From Citromicrobium sp. JLT1363 (lineage in GTDB: Bacteria; Pseudomonadota; Alphaproteobacteria; Sphingomonadales; Sphingomonadaceae), in contig NZ_AEUE01000002.1 of the NCBI RefSeq assembly GCF_000186705.1, positions 248,001 through 312,000 of the forward strand: a stretch of 64,000 bases of DNA, given 5' to 3'. Under the pieces are notes generated by a model, which was not told the DNA's origin, ran no database searches, and saw only the letters and a program-made list of their open reading frames with translations. The position numbers were made by a program, and so were the translations under genes. The number at the start of each line of letters is the position of its first letter. Positions within the stretch are counted from its first letter, which is position 1. Shown here in pieces: positions 18,146 to 29,920 of the stretch.

Positions 18146-19553
18146 TCGCCGCTTCCTGCGGCGTGAAGCGCGTGAGCCCCAGCGCTTCGCGCCGTGCCCA
18201 TCGCCAGGTCAGCAGCGCGGCGGCGAAGGCGAGGCCGGTGGCGAGGCCGATCCACACGCCGACCCCTGCAAGGTGCGTCGCAAAGCCGAGCGCCAGCGAC
18301 AGGCCGAAGCCCGGCACCCAGTAAGAAAATACCGCGATCCACATCGGCACCCGCGTATCCTGCAATCCGCGCAGCGCGCCGGCTGCCACGGCCTGGACCC
18401 CGTCGACCAGCTGGAACGCGGCGGCGACCAGCAGGTAGCGGGTGGCGAAGGCGACCAGCCCGGCGTTCGCGACGTCCCACGGGTCGATATAGATCGCCAG
18501 CAGCGGCATGGGGATCAGCACCATCGCGCTTGCCGTGCAGGACATGAAGACGAGCGCAATCGCGATCCCGGCCCAGCCCGCGCGGGCCATGCCTGCGCTG
18601 TCGCGCGCGCCGTAGAAATAGCCCACGCGGATCGTGGTCGCCTGGCCCACGCCGAAGGGCACCTGGAAGGCGAGCGCGGCGATCTGCAGCGCGATCGTAT
18701 GCGCCGCGAGTTGCGCCGCTCCGATATTGCCCATCAGGAACGCAGCCGCACCGAATACTCCCGCTTCGGCGCAGATCATCAGCGCGATCGGGGTGCCGAT
18801 CCGCACGATTCTGCCGAAGGCCTGCCAGTCGGGCACCCACCAGCGCCCGAAGATATGGTAGCGATGCAGCTTCGGATCGATCCTGATCGCGATCACGTAA
18901 GCGCCCATGGTGAACAGCGATGTCATCAGCGTGGCCACTGCCGCGCCGGGCAGGCCGAGTTCGGGTGCCCCCCAGTTGCCGAAGATGAAGGCGTAGTTGC
19001 CCACCGCGTTGACCCCGATACCCAGCGCGGTGATCGCGGTCGCGAAGATCGGCCGGTCGAGCGCGGAGACGAAGCTGCGCAGGACGTTGTTGATGAGGAA
19101 GGGGATGGTCGAGCACAGCAGCACCAGCGCATAGCTCTGCCCCAGCGCCGCAAGCGCGGGCTCCTGCCCGGTCAGCAATGCGAATTGTTCGAACCCGAGC
19201 ATCAGCGCCATGCCCGCCGCCCCGCTCAGCACGGCGAGCCATAACGCCATGCGCGTGGCGCGGCGCACCGGTCGCAGCGCGGGGGCCCGGGCGCCGAGCG
19301 CGGCGGAAATCACCGCCGACACCGCGCCGGTCAGCCCGGACAGAGCCCATACGATGAGCCCGAAGACCGAGACGACGAGGGCGGAGGCCGCCAGCGGCTG
19401 CTCCCCGAGCCGCGCGATGAAGATCACGTCGATGGCATAGGTGAGCATTTGCAACAGGTTGGCGAGCGCCAGCGGCCAGCTGAGCCGGAGCGTGGCGGCG
19501 ATCTCCGTGCGCCAGGGAGACGATGCTCCGGAAAGATGTGCTGTATCGGCCAT
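18126..19553 (-). CDS. MATE-family multidrug efflux transporter
   Basis: Protein of 475 residues with twelve predicted TM helices arranged as two MatE repeats (first begins LRLSWPLALANLLQMLTYAIDVIFIARLG, second GRIVRIGTPIALMICAEAGVFGAAAFLMG). It has NorM-family signatures such as VDGVQAVAAGALRGLQDTRVP near the C-terminus. Inner-membrane Na+- or H+-coupled export of cationic drugs or metabolites. The ATG at 19553 begins the conserved N-terminal part. The 3' end overlaps the MscS gene by 20 bases tail-to-tail. Confidence 0.95.
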   Translation of the reverse strand: MADTAHLSGASSPWRTEIAATLRLSWPLALANLLQMLTYAIDVIFIARLGEQPLAASALVVSVFGLIVWALSGLTGAVSAVISAALGARAPALRPVRRATRMALWLAVLSGAAGMALMLGFEQFALLTGQEPALAALGQSYALVLLCSTIPFLINNVLRSFVSALDRPIFATAITALGIGVNAVGNYAFIFGNWGAPELGLPGAAVATLMTSLFTMGAYVIAIRIDPKLHRYHIFGRWWVPDWQAFGRIVRIGTPIALMICAEAGVFGAAAFLMGNIGAAQLAAHTIALQIAALAFQVPFGVGQATTIRVGYFYGARDSAGMARAGWAGIAIALVFMSCTASAMVLIPMPLLAIYIDPWDVANAGLVAFATRYLLVAAAFQLVDGVQAVAAGALRGLQDTRVPMWIAVFSYWVPGFGLSLALGFATHLAGVGVWIGLATGLAFAAALLTWRWARREALGLTRFTPQEAAINPVPS

Positions 19554-19647
19554 GAAAAGCCGGCCCGGATATGGCCCGTCGAAGCGCTTGCCTAGGGGCG
19601 GCGGGCGGGGCATGCCGATTCCATCGCACCTGATACCGGGAGGGCAC

Positions 19648-21414
19648 ATGGAACACGGGGAAGCTGCAGCCCATTCCGCGCATTTCGCGCTCGAAAGCGG
19701 CGTCGTGCTGCTCGCCGCCGCGTTGCTGTTCGTGATCCTGTTCCGCAAGCTGGGGCTGGGGGCGACGCTGGGTTATCTGGTCGCGGGGGCGGTGGTCGGC
19801 CCGCAGGCGCTCGACCTGGCAGGGGGTGGCGAGGCGACGCTGAGCTTCGGCGAGCTGGGCATCGTGCTGCTGCTGTTCGTCGTCGGGCTGGAACTCGCGC
19901 CCAGCCGCCTGTGGCGCCTTCGCAATGCGATCTTCGGGCTGGGGCTGACCCAGGTGGTGGCATGCGGGCTGGCTCTCACTGCGGTCATCTGGCTGGCGAG
20001 CGCCTATCCCATGGCGACCGCGCTGGCGGTGGGGCTGTCGCTGGGCCTTTCCTCCACCGCGCAGGTGCTGCCGATGCTGCAGTCGGGTGGCAACCTGCGC
20101 ACGCCGGTGGGCGAGCGCGCCTTTTCCATCCTGCTGTTCCAGGATCTCTCGATCATTCCGCTGCTTGCCATCGTGGGTGCGCTGGGCGCCCAGGGCGCGG
20201 GCGCGGAGGGTGGCCTGGGCTGGCTGCAGCTTCCGGTGGCAATCGGCGCCACCGTGGGTCTCGTGCTGGCCGGACGCTTCCTGCTTCGCCCTCTGTTCCG
20301 GCTGATCGGCCGGCTCGGCGAGCGCGAGATGTTCGTTGTCGCCGCGCTGTTCGCGGTGGTCGCCTCTGCCGCCCTGATGCAGGCGATCGGCCTGTCGACC
20401 GCGCTGGGCGCGTTCATCGCGGGCGTGATGCTGGCCGACACGCCCTACCGGCACGAGCTGGAGGCGGATATCGAACCTTTCCGTTCGATCCTGCTGGGCC
20501 TGTTCTTCGTCTCGGTCGGCATGATGCTCGACCTCGAAGCCATCGCCGCGCAGCCGCTGTTCGTGCTCGGCATGGCGGCGCTGCTGGTGGCGACCAAGAC
20601 GGCGATCATCACCGCGCTTGGCATGCTGGTGAAGCTGCCGTGGCGCAGCGCGCTCGCGCTCGGCCTGCTGCTGAGCCAGGGGGGCGAGTTCGGCTTCGTG
20701 CTGTTCGCCGAAGGCCAGCGGGGCGGCGTGATCGACGCCCAGACGGCGAGCCTGTTCACGGCCATCGTCACCCTCTCGATGGCGACCACGCCCTTCCTGA
20801 TGATGGCGACCGGGCGGCTGCGCAGGCCGCGCACGGGCGACGACCAGGTGCGCGAGGGGCCGGAGGGCGAGACGCCACAGGCGCTGGTGATCGGTTTCGG
20901 CCGTTTCGGGCAGACCGTGGCGCAGATGCTCGCCACAGCGGGGCTCGATGTCACCATGATCGACAAGCACGTGCCGCAGATCGACACCGCCGAGGAGTTC
21001 GGCATCAAGGTGTTCTTTGGCGACGGCCTGCGGCTCGACATGCTGCGCCAGGCGGGCGGAGGGGAGGCGGAACTGATCTGCTTCTGTATCGACGGAAAGC
21101 AGCTGGAGGCGGATTTCCTCGCCTCGGTGCGCGAGGCCTTCCCCCGTGCGGCGCTTTTCGTGCGCACCTATGACCGGGTGCATGTGATGAAGCTGGCAGG
21201 GGCGGACATCGCGTTTCAGGTGCGCGAGCTGCGCGAAAGCGCGATCGCGATGGGCCGCGCGGCGCTGGACCATCTCGACACCGACGAGAGCGAGATCGAG
21301 CGGCTCGAAAACGACTACCGTGAAAACGACATGGCGCGCCTGCAGGCTCAGATCGAGGCGGGGGACCTGCACGCAGGCAAGGAACGGAATATCCTGCGCG
21401 GGCGCGGAGGCTGA
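19648..21414 (+). CDS. KefB/KefC-type monovalent cation:proton antiporter with RCK domain
   Basis: Protein of 588 residues. A CPA2 Na+/H+ exchanger domain of about 12 TM helices (about 20–395; includes GLELAPSRLWRLRNAIFG and FGFVLFAEGQ) is followed by an RCK/TrkA-N domain near residue 411 (ALVIGFGRFGQTVAQML, a Rossmann GxGxxG) with FGDGLRLDMLRQAG. It lacks the long C-terminal extension of some Kef proteins. It probably exports K+ with nucleotide or glutathione-adduct gating; ion choice is not decidable from sequence. The start follows cgggagggcac. It is divergent from the MATE gene. Confidence 0.93.
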   Translation: MEHGEAAAHSAHFALESGVVLLAAALLFVILFRKLGLGATLGYLVAGAVVGPQALDLAGGGEATLSFGELGIVLLLFVVGLELAPSRLWRLRNAIFGLGLTQVVACGLALTAVIWLASAYPMATALAVGLSLGLSSTAQVLPMLQSGGNLRTPVGERAFSILLFQDLSIIPLLAIVGALGAQGAGAEGGLGWLQLPVAIGATVGLVLAGRFLLRPLFRLIGRLGEREMFVVAALFAVVASAALMQAIGLSTALGAFIAGVMLADTPYRHELEADIEPFRSILLGLFFVSVGMMLDLEAIAAQPLFVLGMAALLVATKTAIITALGMLVKLPWRSALALGLLLSQGGEFGFVLFAEGQRGGVIDAQTASLFTAIVTLSMATTPFLMMATGRLRRPRTGDDQVREGPEGETPQALVIGFGRFGQTVAQMLATAGLDVTMIDKHVPQIDTAEEFGIKVFFGDGLRLDMLRQAGGGEAELICFCIDGKQLEADFLASVREAFPRAALFVRTYDRVHVMKLAGADIAFQVRELRESAIAMGRAALDHLDTDESEIERLENDYRENDMARLQAQIEAGDLHAGKERNILRGRGG

Positions 21415-21521
21415 CCTGAGTCCCTGCGGCGCTCAGGATTGTGCGCAGGACTCTGGGATCGGCACGATCAGGTTCTGCTGGGAAACGGGTTTTTGCGGTA
21501 GACGCCGGAGCATGGCCGCCC

Positions 21522-21848
21522 TCAGCGGCCCGATCTCTCAACCCAGTCACGGAAGAGGCCGATTACCGAAGAGAGGTCTGTCGGGCCACATGCGGCAGAG
21601 AAACTGGTTCCATTGGCCTTCGCGATCCACCAGCTTCCCGTCTCACGCCATTCATGAATGTCATCCGCAGGTTCGCCGTGCTCGGCCGCGAAGGTGCGCC
21701 CTTCTAGCGAGGTCTCGCGCAGGTCGATTGCGATCGTCCATCCGGGATTGTCCAGGGTGTCGATTTTGACTCCATAAGAGTGCTCCCAATCATCGTCACA
21801 CTCGCGAACATACCAGTTCATGAGCCATTCGAGATTGTTCGCCGCCAT
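21522..21848 (-). CDS. Imm53-like immunity-family protein (orphan)
   Basis: Protein of 108 residues starting MAANNLEWLMNWYVRECD, after aaggacga. The block DDDWEHSYGVKIDTLDNPGW fits the immunity protein 53 family, whose members usually neutralise a polymorphic toxin encoded beside them. No toxin, secretion signal or contact-dependent system is found in the neighbouring genes (Kef antiporter upstream, rplL downstream). It may be an orphan immunity gene that protects against siblings' toxins, or a co-opted housekeeping protein. The family call is from memory of the motif. Confidence 0.7.
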   Translation of the reverse strand: MAANNLEWLMNWYVRECDDDWEHSYGVKIDTLDNPGWTIAIDLRETSLEGRTFAAEHGEPADDIHEWRETGSWWIAKANGTSFSAACGPTDLSSVIGLFRDWVERSGR

Positions 21849-21880
21849 TCGTCCTTGTCGCGCGTATGGCGGCAGGGCGC

Positions 21881-21916
21881 AAAAAAAAAAGGGCGGCGCC
21901 ATTGCTGGCACCGCCC
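21881..21916 (-). terminator. intrinsic terminator of the rplJ–rplL operon
   Basis: On the minus strand: a 10-bp GC-rich stem (gggcggtgcc/ggcgccgccc, one G-U pair) followed by ten T. It lies 30 bases after the rplL stop. Confidence 0.92.
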
Positions 21917-21945
21917 CTTCCTTGTCACTCGCAAGCGCGAAGAGC

Positions 21946-22320
21946 TTACTTGAGTTCGACCGTGCCGCCAGCGGCTTCGATCTTGCTCTTGATTTCTTCG
22001 GCTTCGGCCTTGTTGACGCCTTCCTTGAGCGGCTTGGGCGCGCCTTCGACGAGACCCTTGGCTTCGGTGAGGCCCAGGCCGGTGATGGCGCGGACTTCCT
22101 TGATGACCTGGATCTTCTTGCCACCGTCGCCGGTGAGAATGACGTCGAATTCGTCCTTTTCTTCAGCGGCCGGGGCGTCGCCACCGGCAGCCGGACCGGC
22201 AACCGCAACGGCGGCAGCGGCGCTCACGCCCCACTCTTCTTCGAGCGCGGTGGCGAGTTCAGCTGCTTCGAGGACGGTCAGCTTCGAAAGTTCTTCAACA
22301 AGCTTGGCAATGTCAGCCAT
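21946..22320 (-). CDS. rplL: 50S ribosomal protein L7/L12
   Basis: Protein of 124 residues. N-terminal dimerisation helix ([22 protein letters not shown]), Ala-rich hinge ([14 protein letters not shown]), and C-terminal factor-binding domain with [20 protein letters not shown]. It forms the L12 stalk that recruits translation GTPases. It is 70 bases downstream of rplJ and followed by a strong terminator. In many bacteria rpoB comes next; here an unrelated stretch of about 3.4 kb separates rplJL from rpoBC. Confidence 0.99.
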   Translation of the reverse strand: MADIAKLVEELSKLTVLEAAELATALEEEWGVSAAAAVAVAGPAAGGDAPAAEEKDEFDVILTGDGGKKIQVIKEVRAITGLGLTEAKGLVEGAPKPLKEGVNKAEAEEIKSKIEAAGGTVELK

Positions 22321-22390
22321 GATAATTCACTCCAAAAAATAGCGTGGCCGGGCTCACGCCGCGGCCGGATATGTCGTGCGGAAAAACGTC

Positions 22391-22906
22391 TTACGCAGCG
22401 TCCTTGGCGGCATAGGCACCGAAGACACGAGCGAGCTTGTTTGCCGGGGCATTGACGACCTGCGCGATTTTCGTCGCGGGGGCGTTGACCAGACCAACGA
22501 GCTTGCCACGCAGTTCGTCGAGGCTGGGCATCGAGGCGAGAGCCCTGACACCTGCTTCGTCGAGCACCTGCGAGCCCATCGAGCCACCGACCACTTCGAG
22601 GCGGTCGTTGGTCTTCGCGAACTCCACCACGGCCTTGGCCGCGGCGACCGGATCTTCGCTGTATGCGAGGGCGGTCGGACCGGACAGGTATTCTTCGATA
22701 CCTGCATAGTCGGTGTCCTTGAGGGCGATCTTGGCAAGACGGTTCTTCGCAACCTGGTAGGTCGCGCCTGCTTCACGCATCTTCGCGCGCAGATCGGTGG
22801 ACTCTGCCACCGTCAGGCCGAGGTTGCGGGTGACGACCACCACGCCCGCCTCGTTGAAGACGTTGTTCAGCTGAGCGACCGCATCGGTTTTTTGCGAACG
22901 ATCCAT
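22391..22906 (-). CDS. rplJ: 50S ribosomal protein L10
   Basis: Protein of 171 residues starting MDRSQKTDAVAQLNNVFNEA, after a gaaggag site; nine upstream codons are open but not part of the family. It has the TYQVAKNRLAKIAL RNA-binding region and a C-terminal helix LARVFGAYAAKDAA that anchors L12 dimers. It forms the stalk base with L11 and L12, and typically autoregulates its operon through the mRNA leader (see 22924–22951). Confidence 0.98.
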   Translation of the reverse strand: MDRSQKTDAVAQLNNVFNEAGVVVVTRNLGLTVAESTDLRAKMREAGATYQVAKNRLAKIALKDTDYAGIEEYLSGPTALAYSEDPVAAAKAVVEFAKTNDRLEVVGGSMGSQVLDEAGVRALASMPSLDELRGKLVGLVNAPATKIAQVVNAPANKLARVFGAYAAKDAA

Positions 22907-22923
22907 GCTTACTCCTTCACTAT

Positions 22924-22951
22924 GGTCGAGCACGCTTGCGCGTGCACGACC
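22924..22951 (-). promoter_or_regulatory. hairpin in the rplJ leader, candidate L10 autoregulatory structure
   Basis: Arms ggtcgagcacgc and gcgtgcacgacc with a 4-base loop and one mismatch, 17 bases before the rplJ start. L10–L12 binding to the rplJ leader is a known control mechanism; whether this hairpin is the binding site is inferred. The rest of the 366-base spacer 22907–23272 also holds the rplJ promoter and shows no gene I can support. Confidence 0.45.
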
Positions 22952-23272
22952 GGCTCACGTTCGACCCCGCGGCAGAAGCTGCGAGGCCATGGGTCCGTTT
23001 GACAAGGGAAGGAGGTGCATCCGCTTTTGGGATGCCGATTGCGGCGCACACCGAAGTGGCGAACCGCGAAAAATCTCGTTTCCCCGTCTAGGCTGGAAAT
23101 TAAGAAGGCCCGATTGCCTTCACCAACTGTCTCGGACGGATGCTCGCAGCGGATTTGACGCCGCATGCGAACGGGGCCGCACTTAGCGCGAGGCTGCGCG
23201 AAGTCAAGCGCAAGCGGTGGACTGACGCTCCGTCCACTCCCGGTTCAGGCGGCGCACGCCAGCTTGCTGTCC

Positions 23273-23626
23273 ATGCGCAGACAGCTGATTGCCCTGGCCG
23301 CCCTCGGCCTCCTCGCCAGCCCCGCCCATGCGACGGGCGGGATGTACTGTAGTACGGCGTCCGAGCCATCGATCGTTATCAGCCTGGGCTTCGGCCACAC
23401 GGCGGGTTCCGACCTGTTCAAGCATCGCCTGCGCGTGGACGGGCAGGACATTGCCGTCCACGCCCCGCAATGGTGGCTCGACGACGAGGAACTCCGGCTC
23501 CTCCTGACCGATGAACAGGCGGACGAGCGGGTCGTGGTGGTCAAGGCGACGCGCAACGGCGATACCTACGACGGGTCCGTTATCTACAAGGGCAAGCGCC
23601 ACTGGATTCGCTGCCGCGAGGGCTGA
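23273..23626 (+). CDS. hypothetical secreted protein with two conserved-looking Cys
   Basis: Protein of 117 residues with a Sec signal (MRRQLIALAALGLLASPAHATGG). The mature part begins GGMYCSTASEPSIVISLGFGH and ends HWIRCREG, so one Cys sits near each end and they could form a disulphide closing a small beta-rich domain. I do not recognise the family. It is divergent from rplJ and followed by a strong terminator; the upstream part of the frame is not coding. Likely periplasmic. Confidence 0.7.
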   Translation: MRRQLIALAALGLLASPAHATGGMYCSTASEPSIVISLGFGHTAGSDLFKHRLRVDGQDIAVHAPQWWLDDEELRLLLTDEQADERVVVVKATRNGDTYDGSVIYKGKRHWIRCREG

Positions 23627-23646
23627 TCACCCGCACCCAAAGGAAA

Positions 23647-23685
23647 CGGCCGCGCAATCCCGAGGGACTGCGCGGCCGCCTTTTT
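23647..23685 (+). terminator. intrinsic terminator between convergent genes
   Basis: A 14-bp stem (cggccgcgcaatcc/ggactgcgcggccg, one mismatch) with a 4-base loop and five T. It serves the secreted protein gene on the plus strand and, with a weaker T-tract, may also stop the acidic lipoprotein transcript from the other side. Confidence 0.85.
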
Positions 23686-23707
23686 CCGGTCGAAAACCGC
23701 AGCGAGA

Positions 23708-23965
23708 TCAGATCTCGTCGGCGACTTCTTCCTGGGTTTCGGCGTCGGCTTCGAGCGAATCGGCTTCGTTTTCGAGGGTTTCTTCCTCGGCACCGGTTGC
23801 GTCTTCGGCCATCTCGTCGGCGAGATCGGCTTCCGCTTCATTCAGCTCGGCCTGTTCGTCGAGGACTTCGGCGGCGGCTTCGGTTTCTTCCTCGGCCTGG
23901 CTTTCGCAAGCGGCGAGCGAGAAAGCGAGGGTGGTCGCGGCAGCGACGGCAACGATCTTCTTCAT
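23708..23965 (-). CDS. second small, extremely acidic lipoprotein (85 residues)
   Basis: The N-terminus MKKIVAVAAATTLAFSLAAC is a lipoprotein signal with the acylated Cys at residue 20, as in the 90-residue protein at 10640–10912. The mature 65 residues are mainly Glu, Ala and Asp with no Lys, Arg or aromatic residue. Alternation of Glu/Ala/Leu suggests a possible helix. I place the start at the MKKIV codon; 35 open codons upstream are not signal-like. Function unknown. Similar composition alone does not prove homology, but signal length and lipobox match closely. Confidence 0.8.
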   Translation of the reverse strand: MKKIVAVAAATTLAFSLAACESQAEEETEAAAEVLDEQAELNEAEADLADEMAEDATGAEEETLENEADSLEADAETQEEVADEI

Positions 23966-24194
23966 AATGTGCAATTCCCTGTATGCGATGGTAGGCCCGG
24001 CACAATCCTCACGATCGGGGATACGGGCATACCGGGGTCCCTTAATCCAGCCGCCATCGTTTCGCCACAAAAAACGCCCCGCCGGATCGGGCGGGGCGCA
24101 GATTCTGGCAACGACATTCCCGAAGCAGGATGTTTCGGCGAAGGGGAGCGGGGCCCCATGGTCCGCCGGACGTTACAATTATCGCTCCGTGGCC

Positions 24195-24419
24195 TCAGCC
24201 AAGGTCGTACCTCAACAGATCGCCGGGCTGGCATTCGAGCTCGCGGCAGATCGCTTCCAGCGTGGAAAACCGGATCGCCTTGGCCTTGCCCGTCTTGAGG
24301 ATGGAGAGGTTGGCCAGCGTCATGCCCACCCTTTCGGCCAGTTCGGTCAGCGTCATGCGGCGTTCGTGCAGCAGGTCGTCCAGTTTGACCATGATTCGGG
24401 TTCCTTCCGTTTCGGCCAT
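24195..24419 (-). CDS. YozG-like Cro/CI-family helix-turn-helix regulator
   Basis: About 74 residues: MVKLDDLLHERRMTLTELAERVGMT, then LANLSILKTGKAKAIRFSTLEAI and ECQPGDLL. This is the small YozG/YdaS-style HTH with helices 2–3 in TELAERVGMTLANLSILK. Its start codon overlaps the stop of the DUF2975 gene (TGATG), so the two are coupled; an internal ATG at 24392 preceded by gaaggaac is an alternative start. DUF2975-plus-YozG pairs are a recurrent two-gene module in bacteria, where the HTH protein is thought to be controlled by the membrane partner. It probably binds the inverted repeat at 25376–25411. Confidence 0.85.
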   Translation of the reverse strand: MAETEGTRIMVKLDDLLHERRMTLTELAERVGMTLANLSILKTGKAKAIRFSTLEAICRELECQPGDLLRYDLG

Positions 24420-24982
24420 CACACGGTTCCTTCCAGGTCTTCGCGCATCGCGGCGCCGTGGCGGAACACGCGGGCAAGGATGAAAAGGATCACCACGAGC
24501 AGCCATGCGGTCATGTCGAAGCCGCCGCTGTCGAAGGAAAAGCTGACATCCTCGATCCCCGATTCCTTCACCGCAGCGGCATAGCTGGCGAGCGGGATTG
24601 CAATGGCCCCGGCGGGGATCAGCGCGAGCTGCGTGCCCAGCATCAGCCACGCCATCAGGCTGAGGCGCTGGGCGTTTTCCGGCTGGAAGGGATCGCCCTC
24701 TCCCACGGTGCCGATGATGCGCCGCAGCTTGCCGAAGAAGACGAACAGCATGGCCACGATAGCCAGGCCAACCGCCATGATCGCGGCGATCCAGATGGTG
24801 GGGAAGCGCTCGGTAATCTGGGGCGCTTCGCGGGCGATTTCCGCCTCCACGTAGCCGCCTGCGAAGAGGATGGTCGGGATGGCGATGACGAGCGCAATCG
24901 CCCCGATCGCCATTGCTACCTGCAGGATGATCGCGAAGATTTTGCCGATAAGCAGCAGCGGGTCGTTGATGGCTTTGGGCAT
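24419..24982 (-). CDS. DUF2975 membrane protein
   Basis: Protein of 187 residues starting MPKAINDPLLLIGKIFAII. Four TM helices in the DUF2975 pattern: two near the N-terminus flanking an extracytoplasmic stretch, with GEGDPFQPENAQRLSLMAWLML between the second and third helices, which is characteristic of the family. Probably an inner-membrane partner or sensor for the coupled HTH repressor. It is third in a four-gene minus-strand operon after two 46-residue peptides. I prefer the ATG at 24982; 18 upstream codons are open but hydrophilic. Confidence 0.85.
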   Translation of the reverse strand: MPKAINDPLLLIGKIFAIILQVAMAIGAIALVIAIPTILFAGGYVEAEIAREAPQITERFPTIWIAAIMAVGLAIVAMLFVFFGKLRRIIGTVGEGDPFQPENAQRLSLMAWLMLGTQLALIPAGAIAIPLASYAAAVKESGIEDVSFSFDSGGFDMTAWLLVVILFILARVFRHGAAMREDLEGTV

Positions 24983-25016
24983 GCGGTGTCTCCCCTGAAA
25001 GTCGTGCAGCCTTGGG

Positions 25017-25157
25017 TCAGGCCAGTTCGGTGGCAATCATGGCGCCGGTCGGCTGCGCGTATGCGGACGCGGGCACGCTGGTCACGGCGTTGATGCTGCC
25101 GCCGGCGATAAGCAGTGCGGCGCAAAAGGCGAAGAGATGTTTGGTAAGGTCGTGCAT
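25017..25157 (-). CDS. 46-residue signal-anchored peptide A
   Basis: Open frame of 46 codons with a good ribosome site (gagggagat). Sequence features: MHDLTKHLFAF charged start, hydrophobic CAALLIAGGSINAVTSV, then VPASAYAQP, which looks like a signal-peptidase site (ASA or AYA), and a short tail ATELA. It is a paralogue of the peptide encoded just upstream (same length, hydrophobic core, conserved ITAVT/VP step and LA end). It is too short for routine gene calling. It could be a secreted peptide, a toxin-like membrane peptide, or a ligand for the DUF2975 protein; none is shown. Confidence 0.65.
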   Translation of the reverse strand: MHDLTKHLFAFCAALLIAGGSINAVTSVPASAYAQPTGAMIATELA

Positions 25158-25184
25158 GGGATATCTCCCTCGTCGAAAAGGGGG

Positions 25185-25325
25185 TCAGGCCAGGTCGGGC
25201 GTCGCCAGCGATGCGATGGCAGGCGCGCTGTCGGCCGGCGGAACGGTGACGATCGCGGTCAGGCTGCTGGTTGCGATGAGAATGGCGGCGAAGGCGGCGG
25301 CGATGCGTTGGGTCGTGCTGGTCAT
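25185..25325 (-). CDS. 46-residue signal-anchored peptide B (tandem paralogue of A)
   Basis: Open frame of 46 codons preceded by aaaggagat, a near-consensus ribosome site. It begins MTSTTQRIAAAFAAILIATS, continues SLTAIVTVPPADSAP and ends ATPDLA. Peptide A, encoded 27 bases downstream, has the same length, the same placement of the hydrophobic core and VP step, and ends in LA. It is first in the operon B–A–DUF2975–HTH. A duplicated short peptide upstream of a membrane/repressor pair suggests the peptides are what the pair responds to or controls, which is inference. Confidence 0.65.
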   Translation of the reverse strand: MTSTTQRIAAAFAAILIATSSLTAIVTVPPADSAPAIASLATPDLA

Positions 25326-25357
25326 TTATCGATCTCCTTTGTGTCCGATATCGATAT

Positions 25358-25411
25358 TCAATAATCCGGCACCGACTTATCGTCAATCGATAAATATCGA
25401 AAAACGATAAG
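25358..25411 (-). promoter_or_regulatory. promoter with overlapping inverted-repeat operator for the peptide–DUF2975–HTH operon
   Basis: On the minus strand ttgacg (25386–25381) and tattga (25363–25358) are separated by 17 bases. A perfect 8-bp inverted repeat (cttatcgt at 25376–25383, acgataag at 25404–25411) spans the -35, and several further tatcg/cgata copies lie between 25345 and 25431. The layout fits autorepression by the operon's own HTH protein. Confidence 0.6.
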
Positions 25412-25445
25412 ACACTGATCGATAAACGAAAAATTTCCCGAATCT

Positions 25446-25474
25446 TTGACAATCTCCCCGCGGATTCCTACATG
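25446..25474 (+). promoter_or_regulatory. candidate promoter for rpoB–rpoC
   Basis: ttgaca (25446–25451), 17 bases, tacatg (25469–25474). It leads into a leader of about 240 bases before rpoB that includes a perfect 7-bp hairpin (ccgaatc 25502–25508, gattcgg 25517–25523). No other gene is seen in 25475–25719. Confidence 0.6.
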
Positions 25475-25719
25475 GCGCGCTCACGCCAGCTTCGAGCAAG
25501 GCCGAATCACGCGCGAGATTCGGATCCAGGAAAGGAAGCGGCGGGCCAGAGCAATCGCGGCGGAAAGAAACCAGTGGCATGCGGATTCTCCCGCGCGCCG
25601 CCCATCTCCGCCGTTTCCGGCCAGTTCCCTCGTGCAGCGACAATTCTATTCTCGCAGGACCGGACGGGGGCGCATGCCTTCGTCTGCCCCGCGAACGGCG
25701 AAAAAGGTTCTTTCGACTT

Positions 25720-29913
<4,194 letters not shown>

Positions 29914-29920
29914 AGATCAG

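Noticed and set aside
18037-21372. 1111-codon minus-strand frame across the MATE and Kef genes
   Set aside because: Overlaps two clear transporter genes in other frames and contains no recognisable domain.
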